Below are positions 37,061-49,889 of a stretch of 64,000 nt of DNA, piece by piece. The stretch is from contig CM055897.1 of assembly GCA_029582155.1 (NCBI GenBank), positions 89,716,836 to 89,780,835 on the forward strand, in the 5' to 3' direction. The notes under the pieces are model-generated. The model was not told the origin of the DNA. It searched no databases and saw only the letters and a program-made list of their open reading frames with translations. Position numbers and translations under genes: made by a program. How positions within the stretch are numbered: the stretch's first letter is position 1; every line of letters starts with the position of its first letter. The stretch comes from Panopea generosa. Its lineage: Eukaryota; Mollusca; Bivalvia; Adapedonta; Hiatellidae.

Positions 37061-39580
37061 CTAGGCGAACCAGCTAACGACAAGACAATTGTTATATATA
37101 TATATATATTTATAAACAGTGGAGAAGAAAGCAGTTATTGGTATTTTTTGAAATTATTTAACTTAAACTAATTGAATAAAGGTAAAAATTGTTTACGTAA
37201 TTGATTATACAATGGATAACATAATATGAAATGTTATTCATCCTCAAAATCATTGCAAGCTCTGCATCGCCGTTAGTAAAATCAATTTCTAATCCATGCG
37301 ATGCCACTCTTAGTTTGGTGTACTGCATAATATAAACGTATTAATCAGACCCTTCTAATCGATTGACAATTTATTCTGGTTCTGCTAAGTGCAGGTTTAT
37401 CCAGTTTTAGGTCAATGACCACCATTCTTCATCATTAGTTTGCTTTAGATCATGTGGTACAAGTACTCGCTTCTGTGAAAGAGCGCGGAGAACAATACTC
37501 TATTGGTGGTTTAGTACCGCAGTTTATGTTGAAACTTTGAGTAAATACATAACAGATATGTAAATTAAATGTAATATAAAATTCCAATACTTTTCACAAA
37601 ATAAAGTGTATACACAATGAGCCAACTAAATGAAAGGCGATTTATATAATACAGTTCTATTTAAAACTACAGAAGTAAGACATGTTAACCCCGTTCTTGG
37701 ACTGAACACTTGAACATTACATCAAACTGTGGGACTGTGTGTTGTTAAAAACAGTATGCTGTAAACACTTCACATCTTTATTTCATATATAGCTTATGAT
37801 CATTTATGCGAAAGAAAATCTTATCATCTCACTACAGGCTGTCGGTGAAAAGGAGCCAGAATTACAGACAGATTTACCAAAAATAGACCTGTCATATTAA
37901 AAAGAATTTAAACTTAACACGGCATCGCTTTCGCGAAATAAAATGCTACCTTTCGAATTGTGATTAAATGGAGAAAATCTTTCTTCATTATTGTAAATCG
38001 GGTTGTTCTATAGGTGACCCAGCAGTATTCTGTACCACAACTACATTTATTGTTTTCACGGACGATTACCTTTCCAAAACGTGTGTTATTTTTCCATATC
38101 CCGGTTTTTATCATTATCATGTTGAACCTTGTGACATAAATGGATGGGTTCATGATAAATAAGGTGTTATTTTTAAAAAATGCTGATTAACTATTTGTAT
38201 TTCACCAAAGTTTATTTCAATACATATTTTGACAAAAAGAAATGAAAAATGTTATTTGACAAATAATGTCTTTATAAAGATGTTATCTGACACATAATGT
38301 TATAGTGGTGACCAAGCTGTATTCTGACAGGTTTGTGGGAACAATAATGAATTACATATTTAAAAATAAGCCATTTTCGTTCTAAATAAACCTGTTAAGC
38401 GTTAGTTTATGTTCGTCAAACAAAAACGTAAATTTCTTTGTTAATAGAAATAATGCTTTGATTTGAATGTAGGACGTGTAAAAGGTAGATCAGAACTCCC
38501 GATTAAAATGTCACAATTAAATGTGCATTTGTTAGTGAGAAGTGTTTCCTTTTATGCTTTATCTGTCAAAACTGACATACATATTGGCAATGACACGCAC
38601 AAAGCACCTGAATTGAATTGCATTTTCAAATTATCTTTTATATTCAATGGTGAAATTTTATCGCTTTAAAGCCTGTGCCAATACAATTAATTATAATTTA
38701 TGTGTTTAAATGAAAATTGCGATTTCATTTTTTTTGTTAGAAGTATTATTATTCAATTGCATTTGCTTTGGACATTAAATAGAATCTGATGTAAACTAGA
38801 AATTGGACATCTGTTTAATTTCTCAATTGGTGCATTGCAATTCTTACTTATTTAAAATATCTATAAATTCTTTAATTCCACTTTTTAAGCCGATCATTTA
38901 CAATAAAGGAAATTTAAGCGCTAAAGCACACATGGAATTGAAATTCGTTTATCATATACAATTATACTTAATTAAACAAGAGAACAAAGATTTACGAAAC
39001 GTCAAAATGCAATTATACTTAATATATTGTTTCCATATGGTAGTACGCTTTTTTCTAACAATGTGATAAAGAATAAACGATGGTAACTCTCGGATACAAT
39101 AAAATCAATTTGTAAATTAGCAATGAGACATGACTTCTATCGTTACATTAGAACATTGATCTGCCTAGTATTTTGTATGATTAATTGTATTTAATGACCG
39201 GCACAGCACAATAGGGATCATGTCGCCCAGTTAGAGCAAGAATGTGTCACGTGTCTTCCTATTTCAGGTAAACTTGGTACCATTTTGCATTGATAATACG
39301 ATATGAAAAAATAAGTTTTCCATTTTTAACCAAATTTGCTCTAATACCTTACATACATTATATTTTATAATTTAATTATGTATTTTCGTTTATATGACCT
39401 ACATTTGAAAGGTGATTCTCGCACTATGTAATAGCAATATGTCATTTAGTAGATCTCTGTATTTCGGTTTATGGTGTTTGTCTTTTATATCAACCATTTT
39501 CTACCTATTATGCACCTATTATATTATTAGTTATCTGTGTAAGCTAAAAGCATTGTGATTTTGTTTTAAGCTAAATAAAA
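37061..39580. other. AT-rich DNA, no gene seen
   Basis: A short TA run lies at about 37095-37108. Frames of 60-90 codons (37914-38162, 38463-38669, 38803-39066) lack motifs and have the composition of the background. Confidence 0.4.
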
Positions 39581-39595
39581 GTTGTTGTTGTTGTT

Positions 39596-39631
<36 letters not shown>

Positions 39632-39733
39632 TTGTTGTTGTTGTTGTTGTTGTGGTGGTGGTGGTGGTGGTGGTGGTGGTGGTGGTGGTGGTGGTGGTGG
39701 TGGTGGTGGTTGTTGTTGTTGTTGTTGTTGTTT
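39581..39733. repeat. compound (GTT)n-(GGT)n-(GTT)n microsatellite
   Basis: Roughly 70 bases of GTT, about 60 bases of GGT, then GTT again. The symmetric layout suggests the GGT block expanded inside a GTT array. Confidence 0.97.
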
Positions 39734-41271
39734 TAAATCTCAGATTTATTAAAAAAGATAGTATTACTAGCTAGATATTTAAATATAAGAGTATATGCAT
39801 GTAGTTAATCAAGACATTGGGTAAGACAATAATTATCCAAAAGCTCTACATAACATCTATATAACATTATTTAATAACAATTCATAAATTGACAAGCAAT
39901 GCATATATTAAGGACGTGTTACTTAATTAAGGTGTTTGAAGAACATGGACGAAGTCCATATAACGATGTGTTCTGTTAAGTGCTGAGGTTTACAGATAAA
40001 GAACACGAGAATGTTGCTGATAACGATACAAAGGTCGAGTTCTACCCAGCTGTTTTTGTGGTAAATGCATGCGTGCGTGTGCTTTTGTGTGTAACTACAA
40101 CTAATATGATGGATTACTCAACAACACCGCGTGAATTTGATTTGATATTATCCGTTTTATCAACACTTCGGATGACGCCTTTTTTTTCGGGGTGGGGGAG
40201 AGGGGGGGGGGGGGTGGGGGCGGTGGCGTGGAGTCCATTATAACTTGTAAATTACCATAATCATGTTAATACACAATATCTCTGACTCAATTCGACTAAT
40301 CATTTTCAATATGCATTTAACACGATTATTTCTCCGCAAAACGAAATATTTTCCCATCAATCATTTGTACAAATGCTAAAATCCAGTTATTTCCTGACAC
40401 GAATCCCGCCTCGTTGTCAATCTTTTTGAATGTCATAGTGGAAAATGCAGTATCACCACGATATATTGTAATCACTTCAAACTGACGAAATGAAACTTCT
40501 ACAACCAGAAGCGGTAACCAATGAGAAGTACTTTTTTGACATCAAACGGCAACTTCTTCATTAAAACATCAACACAAGCGACATCACTAACTGTAAACAT
40601 TTGCCCTTCAGGCACTGCGCGGTCTTACAGCTTTGAAATATTCAGTTTACAGTGTAATTTCGTGTTGTCATGTTGAGCGAGTGACACATTCATTGTCTCG
40701 TTTAATAAAAGTTTTAATTGGAAAGTAAATTAATTAAGTAGTCACTCTAGTGTTTAGAGGGAGGATAACACCGTCATGACAATTATGTCCTCCAACATAT
40801 TCCTTTGATACAAACCAAACGACGAAATCGGGTCAATCAAAAACCTTCGTGCCAGTACGTGATATTTCATCTAATCAAACAACTGTTTGCTTTAAAAAAT
40901 CATACACGTAAAGTAAAAGTATTATTCTTTATCTCCATCAAATTATTTATAATATTCTTGTTTAAATAAAAAAAATCGTTAATAGCTTTAGCATTTATTT
41001 GAAATACTGTTTTATTAATCATTCATTTTTTTTTCATTTCACAAAAAAAATATTAGTAATAAAGTACCCTTGTTTATTTGTTCGTGTTCTATTTTTTTTA
41101 TAAATATTAGTTAATTATTTTGTTAATTTGTGGAAAACACTATTTTCATATTTTAAGAATACCTCTTGTCTGTATATACATTGTACATCAAAATGTGCCG
41201 TCACATATATTTTATTTTTTATAATTTGTTTGAATAGCTTTGTTTATGTAAAAATAAGTTGATAATTTCAT
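39734..41271. other. AT-rich DNA with a G-rich island
   Basis: A G-rich run at about 40188-40222 (14 consecutive G at its core) could form quadruplexes. No gene was recognised. Confidence 0.4.
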
Positions 41272-41345
41272 TGGAGCCGGCGCTGTCACAGCTGGTGTTC
41301 CTCAAGGAGATATTATTGGAGTGCTTTTGTTATATATGTAAATTA
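41272..41345 (+). pseudogene. tiny LINE reverse-transcriptase relic
   Basis: In one frame the sequence reads IGAGAVTAGVPQGDIIGVLLL, closely matching the RT motif (usually ..aGVPQGSiLGPLLF..) that precedes the catalytic FADD box in Jockey/CR1-type LINEs. The frame stops just after and no neighbouring RT motif was found, so only a fragment of a few dozen codons survives. Confidence 0.4.
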
Positions 41346-42639
41346 TATTACTTAACATGCACTCATAATTTCAATCTCAGACAATCTTGACATAAGATAA
41401 AGGAAAGATGGAAAGTAGATGACATCAGTTTTTGTGTACAGCGGAAAACAGGTCTGCAAAGTTTAACATCTCTCAGGTTAAAAAGTACAGCACAGAGTTG
41501 CACGGTTCATTCTGGGCGACTCCGCAAGCGCAATATATACTACAGAAATGACTTTCAAACATGTAGACAACAATCAAAAGCTGTTATGGTGCATCGCTTA
41601 GAACAGCAATGTGTTGATATTCCAGCAGCGCTATAAGTGTCCGGTCCGAGGCCGTGCAAGCAGGCTCCTGACACTCTCCATCTGTTTGAATAATACAGGA
41701 AACCCAGTCTCGGACTGTGGAACTGCCACCTTGAGGTCATTTAGAAGCAAAATCTATAAATGCCCTCGCGATTGGAATAGATCGAGATATCTAACCTGAT
41801 GTTACCGGCACACCAGACCACACCTCACGTGTACATAGTATAGTCGAAACGAGACATGCACAGTACTGGAAGAAGAAGAAAAGGAATCATGTCTTTGTAC
41901 AATTCTAACCACAGTTGAATATATACTTCAGGATAGTGTTTCACCAACACTTCCTTAACTTAGCAAATACTTAAAAACTTTAAGTATTGATTTTTAAGAT
42001 GCATTTAAGATAATGGTGTTTCTTTCTTAAACAACATGAAGTTGTATTGGACAATTCTATCACCTGTGTGCCTTTCATCTATCGAAGTATTTGATATATA
42101 TGTTAATGTAAGTGAAACAGATGCCAGTTCGCATTTCTATGTCATACTTTAAGTTTTTAAAGCGTTTTTTTAGCTAAGCTAATGTTGCTGAACAACGTTG
42201 CTTGAAGTCAAGATTACCTGACACGTTCACGGAAATAAAAAATAGATCCAACCGCACTCACAGTTGCAATAATTTGTCTTATATACTGGTAATTAAATAA
42301 ATGTCATTTTTTATTATAAGTAGTCATTGCATCCCCTTGATCTACTGCGGGGATCTTTTTCATAATTTTAGACAAAAAATATCTGTATGCACGAAACATG
42401 ATTTATTGTTTGGTAAACCATCGCCACATTTACTCATCATCGCTTATAATAGAACAAACCACAAATATATGACGTCATCAGATAAGGAAATACTATTTTA
42501 CTTATTTGTCTGCAGTGACTCTTTTCTGCACTGCGTTCAGGGAACTATGTTTTTTTTCTTCTTCTTCCATCAAGCACAGCATACCATTTGGTATATATTC
42601 GTACTGTCGTATGCGTGGTGCAAGAAAGTTTATACAGTG
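41346..42639. other. no gene assigned
   Basis: The block 41440-41880 is less AT-rich than its flanks and has open frames on both strands (41555-41799) ending in a run of 'agaagaagaa'. I could not identify it and it may be the rest of a decayed element. The remainder is AT-rich and empty. Confidence 0.35.
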
Positions 42640-43344
42640 ATATTTAAAAGTAGAAAATTCTACGGGGTGCAATTTAAAATAACGCCGACCAGAACTGCCT
42701 ATCTGAGAGCTGTTGACAGCACTTCCCTCCTGACGCCGTCTATAGTAGGGCAGCTCACACATGTCTGGGGAAGGCTGTTCCATAACCTGATGGTATCCGG
42801 AGAAAAAAGAATTTCTGATATAGTTGAGTCCGGTCGAAGGGCACCAAGAATCTTTGGTCATGACCTCAAACCGTAGTCATCGGGTTGAGGTATATGGTCG
42901 GCAGATCTACCAAGCGATGGACGATCCTGTACATCATTGTCACCTTCGCATGGGATCGTCTTTCTTGCAGGGTTGGCAACTGGTTCTCCTTTAGTCAGAG
43001 TAGACCATCCGTGCCAACCTGCGTTGCACCATCTCCAATTTCTGTATGTTCTGTTGTGTGTGTGGATCCCACACTACTGCAGCATATTCCAGTAGTGGTC
43101 GCACCAAGGTTGTGCAGCAAAGTGCTTTTGTCTCTCTGGGGCACTGTAGTACGTTCCGGTGGAGAAAGGCTCTTGTGTTATTCGCTTTTCTTGTGATGGC
43201 ATTGATATGAGGGTTCCAGTTGAATGTTCGGTTGATGTTGACACCGAGATACTTTGCATTTTCTGCTTGTTCTAAAATATGGCAACGGATCTTGTAAGTT
43301 TTGTTCGTTTTAAGAAACGTATCAACAAAGACAATATCTAACAT
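42640..43344 (-). mobile_element. 5'-truncated CR1/Jockey-type LINE (3' end of RT ORF)
   Basis: From 43344 the minus strand encodes the C-terminal part of a LINE reverse transcriptase: AKYLGVNI, FNWNPHINAI, KANNTRAFLHRN, LVRPLLEYAAVVWDPHTQQN and KLEMVQRRLARMVYSD. Then, in a shifted frame, come LPTLQERRSHAKVTMMYRIV and H-R-L-V-D, and after another shift DTIRLWNSLPQ up to a stop at 42699. These are the thumb and C-terminal motifs of the Jockey/CR1 group. The catalytic FADD box and everything upstream are absent, as is typical of incomplete reverse transcription. At least two frameshifts make it dead. The 191-codon plus-strand frame at 42301-42876 is antisense to it. Confidence 0.85.
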
Positions 43345-43447
43345 ATTGTTTAAAACTAATATTAATTTTATTTGTACATGTAATGTGGAACGACTTCTGA
43401 CATCCTGTATAGATTACACTTGATGTCATTATGTGCGGAACCAAATC

Positions 43448-43563
43448 TTAGTATATGCGGATAAAGGGTCTTTGTTCAAGGATGCACCAGATGGACGGGG
43501 CATAAGATCGAACCCACGACCTGGTGGCCTCTGGATCCAATGATCTACCAATAGACTATACAA
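43448..43563 (-). mobile_element. tRNA-derived SINE, family 2
   Basis: On the minus strand the order is a head with 'ggtcgtgggttcgatc' (B box), then the core 'catccttgaacaaagaccc' and 'tatccgcatatac', matching the copies at 11861 and 61062. It is truncated at the 3' side. Confidence 0.6.
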
Positions 43564-44330
43564 TAAACCACTGGTATAATTCACCGTCTGAAGAGGTCAT
43601 ATTCTGATCTATGTCCCGTTGATGTGCCCAGTTGTATGAAGGTTTATTACGTATCAATAGCTAGAGATTTACGCAGTTACTGTTGTATTTTTCAAACTTT
43701 CCGTGCGGAAATATATTTTTAAATATGATGCCTTTAAACAGTTTATCAAACAGCGTCTAAATATTTATGATCACAGACACTTTTATTTTGTTACTCCGAG
43801 GTTACTCTGATTTATCACCATTACATGGCCATTTCTTCTTAGGAATGACGTCAAGACTAGTGGCTAGAACAAAGAATGTCATCTGCCTCAATTAGCCATG
43901 AACTCTTCCTCCCACTTCTGTTTATTTTATTAAGCAGTTTCAAAATTAATTTTGTTTTAATTAACAAAACTGACATAGTTATGACACCAGGCGACACCAT
44001 GGACACTGCTTGGTTATAAGCACGTGTAATACTTATTCAGCATGTTATTATTTTGTGATGTAGGCCTACTGTTACTTTTTTGTGATGTGACATTATTTTT
44101 CAGATATATGGACACTTATTCTACATCAAGTAACAAAATAGATAACCTCTCAATATGTCATAAAACACATGTCTGTCCTACGTTTCAAAATAATAATGAT
44201 AATAATAAATAATTTTATTAACGAAAGAACTCCGTTAAATGATTTAAATCTTCCATGAGACCCTCAACATATTTACAAAGTAAAATATTAATTAAACAAA
44301 ATAATAAACAAGAATATATGCGCGCGCTTG
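43564..44330. other. AT-rich DNA, no gene seen
   Basis: No feature recognised other than an AAT-rich stretch near 44190-44210. Confidence 0.4.
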
Positions 44331-44380
44331 TATGTGTGTGTGTGTGTCTGTGTCTGTGTCTGTCTGTGTCTGTGTCTGTC

Positions 44381-44427
<47 letters not shown>
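44331..44427. repeat. (TG)n / (TGTC)n microsatellite
   Basis: TG dinucleotides interspersed with TGTC, ending in a perfect TG run of about 40 bases. Confidence 0.97.
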
Positions 44428-44428
<1 letters not shown>

Positions 44429-44846
44429 AATTTTGATGAGAGTTATCCGATTTATTAGAGTTGCTAAGAATGTTTACTAAACTGTTAATATAAAACTGAA
44501 ATGATTGATAGAATTTGCATTTTATATAAGATGGAATAGAGTTTTTCAACAAGAGCCTGAATAAACTAACGAACTTCGAAACATTTCAGAGTTTTGCTAA
44601 GGCGAATACAGCGGTAGATTAGAGAATGACCGTAATGTGCGTGTTTGAACATTAACTGTTAGCTTAAATAAATTAAATCTTTGAGATATGCAGGAGCCTA
44701 GTCATTAAATGATTTATACATGAGTACTGCCTTTTGAAATTTAACTCTTTCAGGAAACGTCATCCAAGCTTAGTGAATAACTCTGTAGAAGGAGCATCCG
44801 GCGTATTTTTTATCGAGAATAAGTCTAGCAGCTCTTTTTAAACATA

Positions 44847-44935
44847 ACAATTGTATCTACATGTGAAACATTACAATTGTATCTACAAGTGAAACATGAC
44901 GATTGTATCTACAAGTGAAACATTACAATTTTAGT
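44847..44935. repeat. 26-bp tandem repeat, about 3.4 copies
   Basis: The unit 'acaattgtatctaca.gtga' + 'aacatt' starts at 44847, 44873 and 44899, with a partial fourth copy. Confidence 0.9.
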
Positions 44936-45104
44936 TATGTGAATGGGGTAAAATGTAACCATAAAAAACAAATTACGCATTGGTACAGAAAGAAATATTT
45001 TGATGCGAGATTGAAGATAAAGTAATAAATTACATTTTTATAATATTGTCGACCTCGGCATATTATCAGTCATAACTCCTAGTAACTTTTCATGTATATT
45101 TATG

Positions 45105-47545
45105 TTTGTTAGATGGACATAGACATATTTTATTATGTAATATAGGCCTCCGGCCCGAAATACAACATGTAAATACATCATATAGAGTGACACAAATTGA
45201 ATAGAATACATTTACACAAGTCAATATTACAGAATTCGCATATGAAAACAAACTAATAACATGCCACATTAATCGAAAAATTATAACATTTGTATTAGAT
45301 AATTTAGGTTTAAGCATTTCAGTAAGTTAATAGATATAACATTATTTTTTAAGATAGTTTGAAATAAATGTAGCTATATATAAATCCAAGATTTAGACTA
45401 CAATGACCAAGAATATTAAACCATATCAAGAATAATGATTATCAAAACAATGTGAAACTATATAAATACTTTATAAAATAATAATACATGAGGTAGTTTA
45501 CTCTTGTTAATATTACTTTAAATCGGCAAATCTAGAATTTCTCTTCCTGTAAAAGTATTAAAAAGATATCTAGCAATACTGACAATACTTTTCTCATCTT
45601 TTGAGCTAAATACTAAGTTATAAATGTTAACCAATCTATTTTTAACCAGTTAGTTTTTAAGAAAGTTTTTCAAAACTTTCCATACTCATTACATTCAGAG
45701 AAGAAGTGAAATTCATCTTCGACTACAGAAATATTATTTTTCATACATATAGGACAGAATCTTAAATTTTTATCTGTTGATCAATGTCTTCCCTTCTCAA
45801 TCATTTAAGTATGGGTCGAACAACGAAAATTTGACAAAGTTTTTCTTAAAATATATGATAAATCAATATCTAAGTATGATTCTGAATAAAGAGGAGATTT
45901 AAAATGTTTATAATGCAGAGATTTAGGAGAATCGTTTAGATTTGTTAATAACAGTCTTTAATGCGTGTTTTAAATAACTGAATAAAATTTTAGTCATTTT
46001 ACAACATCTTGGGCAAGCCAAACATATCCAAATTATATGTTAAAAGTCATTCTCTAATACGACTAGCGCAAGTTCTTCTGTCTGCTTCATCGATTTGTTT
46101 TAGCATTTTATTACACTGTTTAGGGTATCTATGGTTTTCCATACGTATAATTCAGAGCCAAAACTTAACACAGTTTGGAATATAAGTTAAACATAACGAT
46201 AATCTTCCACATTCTCCTAACGCTAAAATATCAGATGTATTTTGTTATAAATTACAATATTGTTCACAGAATTTTATTGGCATTTTTTACAATTTTTTCA
46301 TCATACTTGTATCACCAAATTTCAGAGCCATTCTAAAAACAACAATTTTTTATTTATCGAGATTATTTTTATATCAACAGATGCACAGAATTGTTCAATA
46401 TAATAAATTTGTCTTTGAAGATGTACAACAGTATCTGAGAAACTTGAAACACCATCAGCAAACAATGAAGCTACTAACTCATTAATATCATCAGAAACAA
46501 ATATACCACGATCACATTTAGAATGTAGAAATGTAACTTAATCATTTAAAAACATAGAAAAGATTTTGGGGCTGGGCACACAGCATTGCCTGGTGTCAAT
46601 GTTACATGGGAAAAACTCAGTTAATCCAATATTATCTTTATTACATGATTTTAATTTGCTATACATAGACTGTAAAATTATAAAAATCTTTCCATCGACA
46701 CATTTTCTTGTAAAAGCATTCCATAGTTTTTGGTGTTGTTGAATACTATCAAATGCTTTAGCAAAATATACAAATATACAGTTAAAACGTCCTTTTCTCT
46801 TAAAGAGATACTTTTTGTCCTAAAGTCATTAAAGTAAATATGTTATCTATAGTGGTATATTTTTTCCTAAATCCTGCCTGTGACTCATCAATGACATCAA
46901 ACGTATCGTACCATTTAGTTAAGTTCGTTTAGGCTGCTAGAATCGTAATGTGTATTTTCAAAGATATTATCCTTCTGCTCCTTATCGTCATTTTATCTTG
47001 AAGTAAATAAACTTTTTAAATATTCATGCCACTTTTCTGGTGTTATATCATTGTTTTGGTTATAACAATTTCCTTTTAATGTTTTCCAATACACTTCAGC
47101 ATTTTATCGAGAACTAACTAACTCGTTCCGGTTTTTTTTTCTTAGCTTATAGAGACTTTTAATTAAGACAAATATATTTAAAACTGTTCCCTTTTGTTTT
47201 ATATGTAATAAGGTCTTTTCCATCATTCGTAATTCTAAAATGTCGTTGTGCCCTGGATTTGTCAACTTTGGCAGAATTGTAATCACGATCCCACCAGGAA
47301 GGTTGGGTTTTACAATTAGACTTTAATTTTCATATTATCACAGGTCTTTTTAAAAATATCAATAAAATCAGGTATCGTATGTGAACTGAGAGAACGATCA
47401 TTACGGTTACTTATTATTTCATTAAAGGAACGGAAATTTTCACAAAACTTGTCATAAAATCATCTTTTAACTGATCTTTTCATTTTTATTTTTGCCAAGT
47501 ACGCAAATTTGAACTGTCAATATTATTAGAGAACTGGTTATATGA
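45105..47545 (-). mobile_element. decayed LINE, reverse-transcriptase ORF to 3' tail
   Basis: On the minus strand, in order: FRSFNEIISNRNDRSLSS and FIDIFKKTCDN near 47470-47340; a linker like WWDRDYNSAK...AQRHFRITND near 47300; RT motif A as YFAKAFDSI near 46755; LTEFFPCNIDTRQCCVPSP near 46600; the catalytic box as LFADG near 46450 (canonical FADD, second Asp now Gly); and a C-terminal zinc-knuckle-like FCPICMKN...EDEFHFFSEC near 45730. The 3' tail holds 'cgggccggaggcctatatt' and AATAAAATA, ending about 45105. Many stops and shifts show it is long dead. The endonuclease domain is missing. The clade was not determined. Confidence 0.75.
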
Positions 47546-47559
47546 ACAAGATTTAAAAC

Positions 47560-48115
47560 AAAACTGACAATGAAGGTGAAAGTGTACAGAGCAATCCTTA
47601 TCCCCGATTTTAAAATCAGTAATAAACTGAAATATATGGATGTGTTTTGTGGACACCCTGTATGACTGTGGCCTATTGGGAAGTGATGTAGATACTCAAC
47701 TTTCTACTTGCTCTTTCAAATGCAGCATGCATAGAGTCATTTTAATTTCTGGTATGACCTTTTTCTATGTATTTATGCTCAATCGAAATTAAATCAAGTT
47801 TATGGACACAATACCAAAGCATACTTAGATAAAATCTGTTTTTGTTTTGAGGCACACAATTATCGGAATAAAATACAAACTTCTTTTATTTCAGCAGCTT
47901 TTGATTTTATAAAAGCATATACACAGGATGCAACTTCACACCCACCCCTTCCAGCTACGGTCTCACTCCACAAGTATGAGAATCCATCAGAAGTTGACAG
48001 ATCATATATTGTAAAATTGTAGTTTTTTAATTGTCGCTTATAATAAATACATAATACAAAAGCGTTTGGTGTCACTAAAACCTGTTCCAGGTCAAAACAA
48101 GCTACAGTAAGTTCA
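47560..48115 (-). pseudogene. broken transposase-like reading frame (DDE-type candidate)
   Basis: The minus strand from about 48115 reads FDLEQVLVTPNAFVLCIYYK, RQLKNYNFTIYDLST, SYLWSETVAGRGGCEVASCV, then after one frame shift FYSDNCVPQNKN and YIEKGHTRN-stop-NDSMHAAFE. This order (a first Asp region with YYKRQL, then R-G-x-x-E-x-A-S-C, SD-x-C-x-x-QN-x-N, and a His/Glu segment) matches an invertebrate family I know as uncharacterised transposase-like proteins. Its catalytic residues would be the Asp of SDNC and nearby acidic residues. It directly abuts the 5' end of the LINE at 47545. A stop after EKGHTRN, a frameshift and loss of the N-terminus make it non-functional. The superfamily is uncertain. 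Confidence 0.5.
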
Positions 48116-48221
48116 TGATCAGATTTGGCCCTTTTTTGTTAGAGTCCTTGTTTTTAAAGGATAAGTTTTTATTTTGAAAGTGACTATCATATTCTTCTTT
48201 CAACAATGTCCGCATGGTAAC

Positions 48222-49100
48222 CACTCAGTTACCTAGGACCCGCACAGTAACCTTTTGTGACCTTAAGTGATCATCAGACAACTGCACCTAATACCACTCG
48301 GTCACCTGGGACCTGCACAGTCAGTGGTCATCAGACGACTGCGACTAAGACCACCCGGTCACCTAGGACCCGCACAGTAAGTGGTCATCAGACGTCTGCG
48401 CCTAAGACCACTCGGTCACCTAGGACTCGCACAGTAAGTGGTCTTTAGACGACTGCGTCTAAGACCACTCGGTCAACTTGGACCCGTACAGTAAATGGTT
48501 ATCAGACGACTGTGCCTAAGACCATTCGGTCACCTGGGACGCTCACAGTAAGTGGTCATCAGACGACTGCGCCTAAGACTACTCAGTCACCTAGTACCCC
48601 ACAGTAAGTGGTCATCAGACGACTGCGCCTAAGACAGCCCGGTCACCTGGGACCAGCACAGTAAGTGGTCATCAGACGACTGTGCATAAGACCACTCGGT
48701 CACCTGGGACCCGCACAGTAAGTGGTCTTTAGACGACTGTGCATAAGACCACTTGGTCGCCTGGGACCCGCACAGTAAGTGGTCATCAGACGACGGTGCC
48801 TAAGACCACTCAGTCACCTTGGACCCGCACAGTAAGTGGTCATCAGACGACTGCGCCTAAGACCACTCAGTCACCTCGGACGCGCACGGTAAGTGGTCAT
48901 CAGACGACTGTGCCTAAGACCACTAGGTCACCTTGGACCCGCACAGTAAGTGGTCATCAGACGACTGCGCCTAAGACCACTAGGTCACCTTGGACCCGCA
49001 CAGTAAGTGGTCATCAGACGACTGCGCCTAAGATCACTCAGTCACCTCGGACGCGCACGGTAAGTGGTCATCAGACGACTGTGCCTAAGACCACTCGGTG
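48222..49100 (+). repeat. 57-bp minisatellite, about 15 units, with Thr-rich open frames
   Basis: The unit runs 'gtggtcatcagacgactgcg', 'cctaagaccactcggtcacc', 'tgggacccgcacagtaa' (57 bp = 19 codons). The plus-strand frame therefore repeats VSGHQTTAPKTTRSPGTRT and stays open for several units at a time (48257-48448, 48739-49149). It is interrupted by unit variants with an in-frame TAG ('ggtctttagacg') at about 48446 and 48731. The frame looks mucin-like, but there is no signal peptide, splice context or non-repeat coding flank, so I treat it as a minisatellite. Confidence 0.88.
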
Positions 49101-49889
49101 GACGTGTGTGCCTTTAAAAGGAGATAACCCTATCATGGCATGTGATTAGCGGGTTGTTTAAGAGTTATTTCTCTTGGAATTATTACTTCTCATGGAGTCG
49201 TACTTATAACCGTATTTACCTGCCCTCTGTAGTTAGATACTTAAAAACTTAAATGTTGACTTGTTATTTATCTATCATATATAATAAATATCAATGAAAC
49301 CATATGTAGCTTTACTGAAACCAGTCTAAAATCATGGTCATCTGGCTGCTTTTCTTACATTTAAGTTTTAGGTATGTAAGTATATATTAGTGAAACAGGA
49401 GCCTGGAGTCTAAAATAAAAAAACGGCTAGAGGTTATAGTAAGGTCAACGGCCATTAGCACACCAATATGTTATAATGAGGGAAGACATCAAAGAACGAC
49501 TCAGTAAGTGGCACCTCAACAGTCGGCTCACAGGTTAGCCTAACCACTCAACTCCACGATCCTGGTAAGGTTAACCTTTACTCGAGCACACCTTGCAAGT
49601 ACCTGATAACTGTCCCACTTGAATCAGTGAATGACAATGAGACTTATATAAATCATGGTGGAGACTGACCGGGCGGGGATTCTTCCAACTCACTGGATTG
49701 ATAGTCAGACGCGTTATTTATTAAGTTCACCTGGCCCGATTAAAGGTATATTTGAAATTTATGGGTTATATAATTAAGGTTACTGAGGGTAGCTTCTAAT
49801 CTTTAGTTCGACTATCCGGAGAATAAAGAAAGCTGTTCTACTCACCCGGGCGTCGGCGCCGGCGTCACACCTTGGTTAATGTTATGCAT
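49101..49889. other. no gene seen
   Basis: Mixed-composition non-coding DNA. A short GC-rich palindromic patch 'ggcgtcggcgccggcgtc' lies near 49849-49866. Confidence 0.4.

Noticed and set aside
42301-42876. 191-codon plus-strand ORF as a host gene
   Set aside because: Its 3' half is exactly antisense to the C-terminal part of a LINE reverse transcriptase on the minus strand, and the remainder is AT-rich with no motif.
44218-44458. Overlapping frames rich in His/Thr or Cys/Val
   Set aside because: They are translations of the TG microsatellite.
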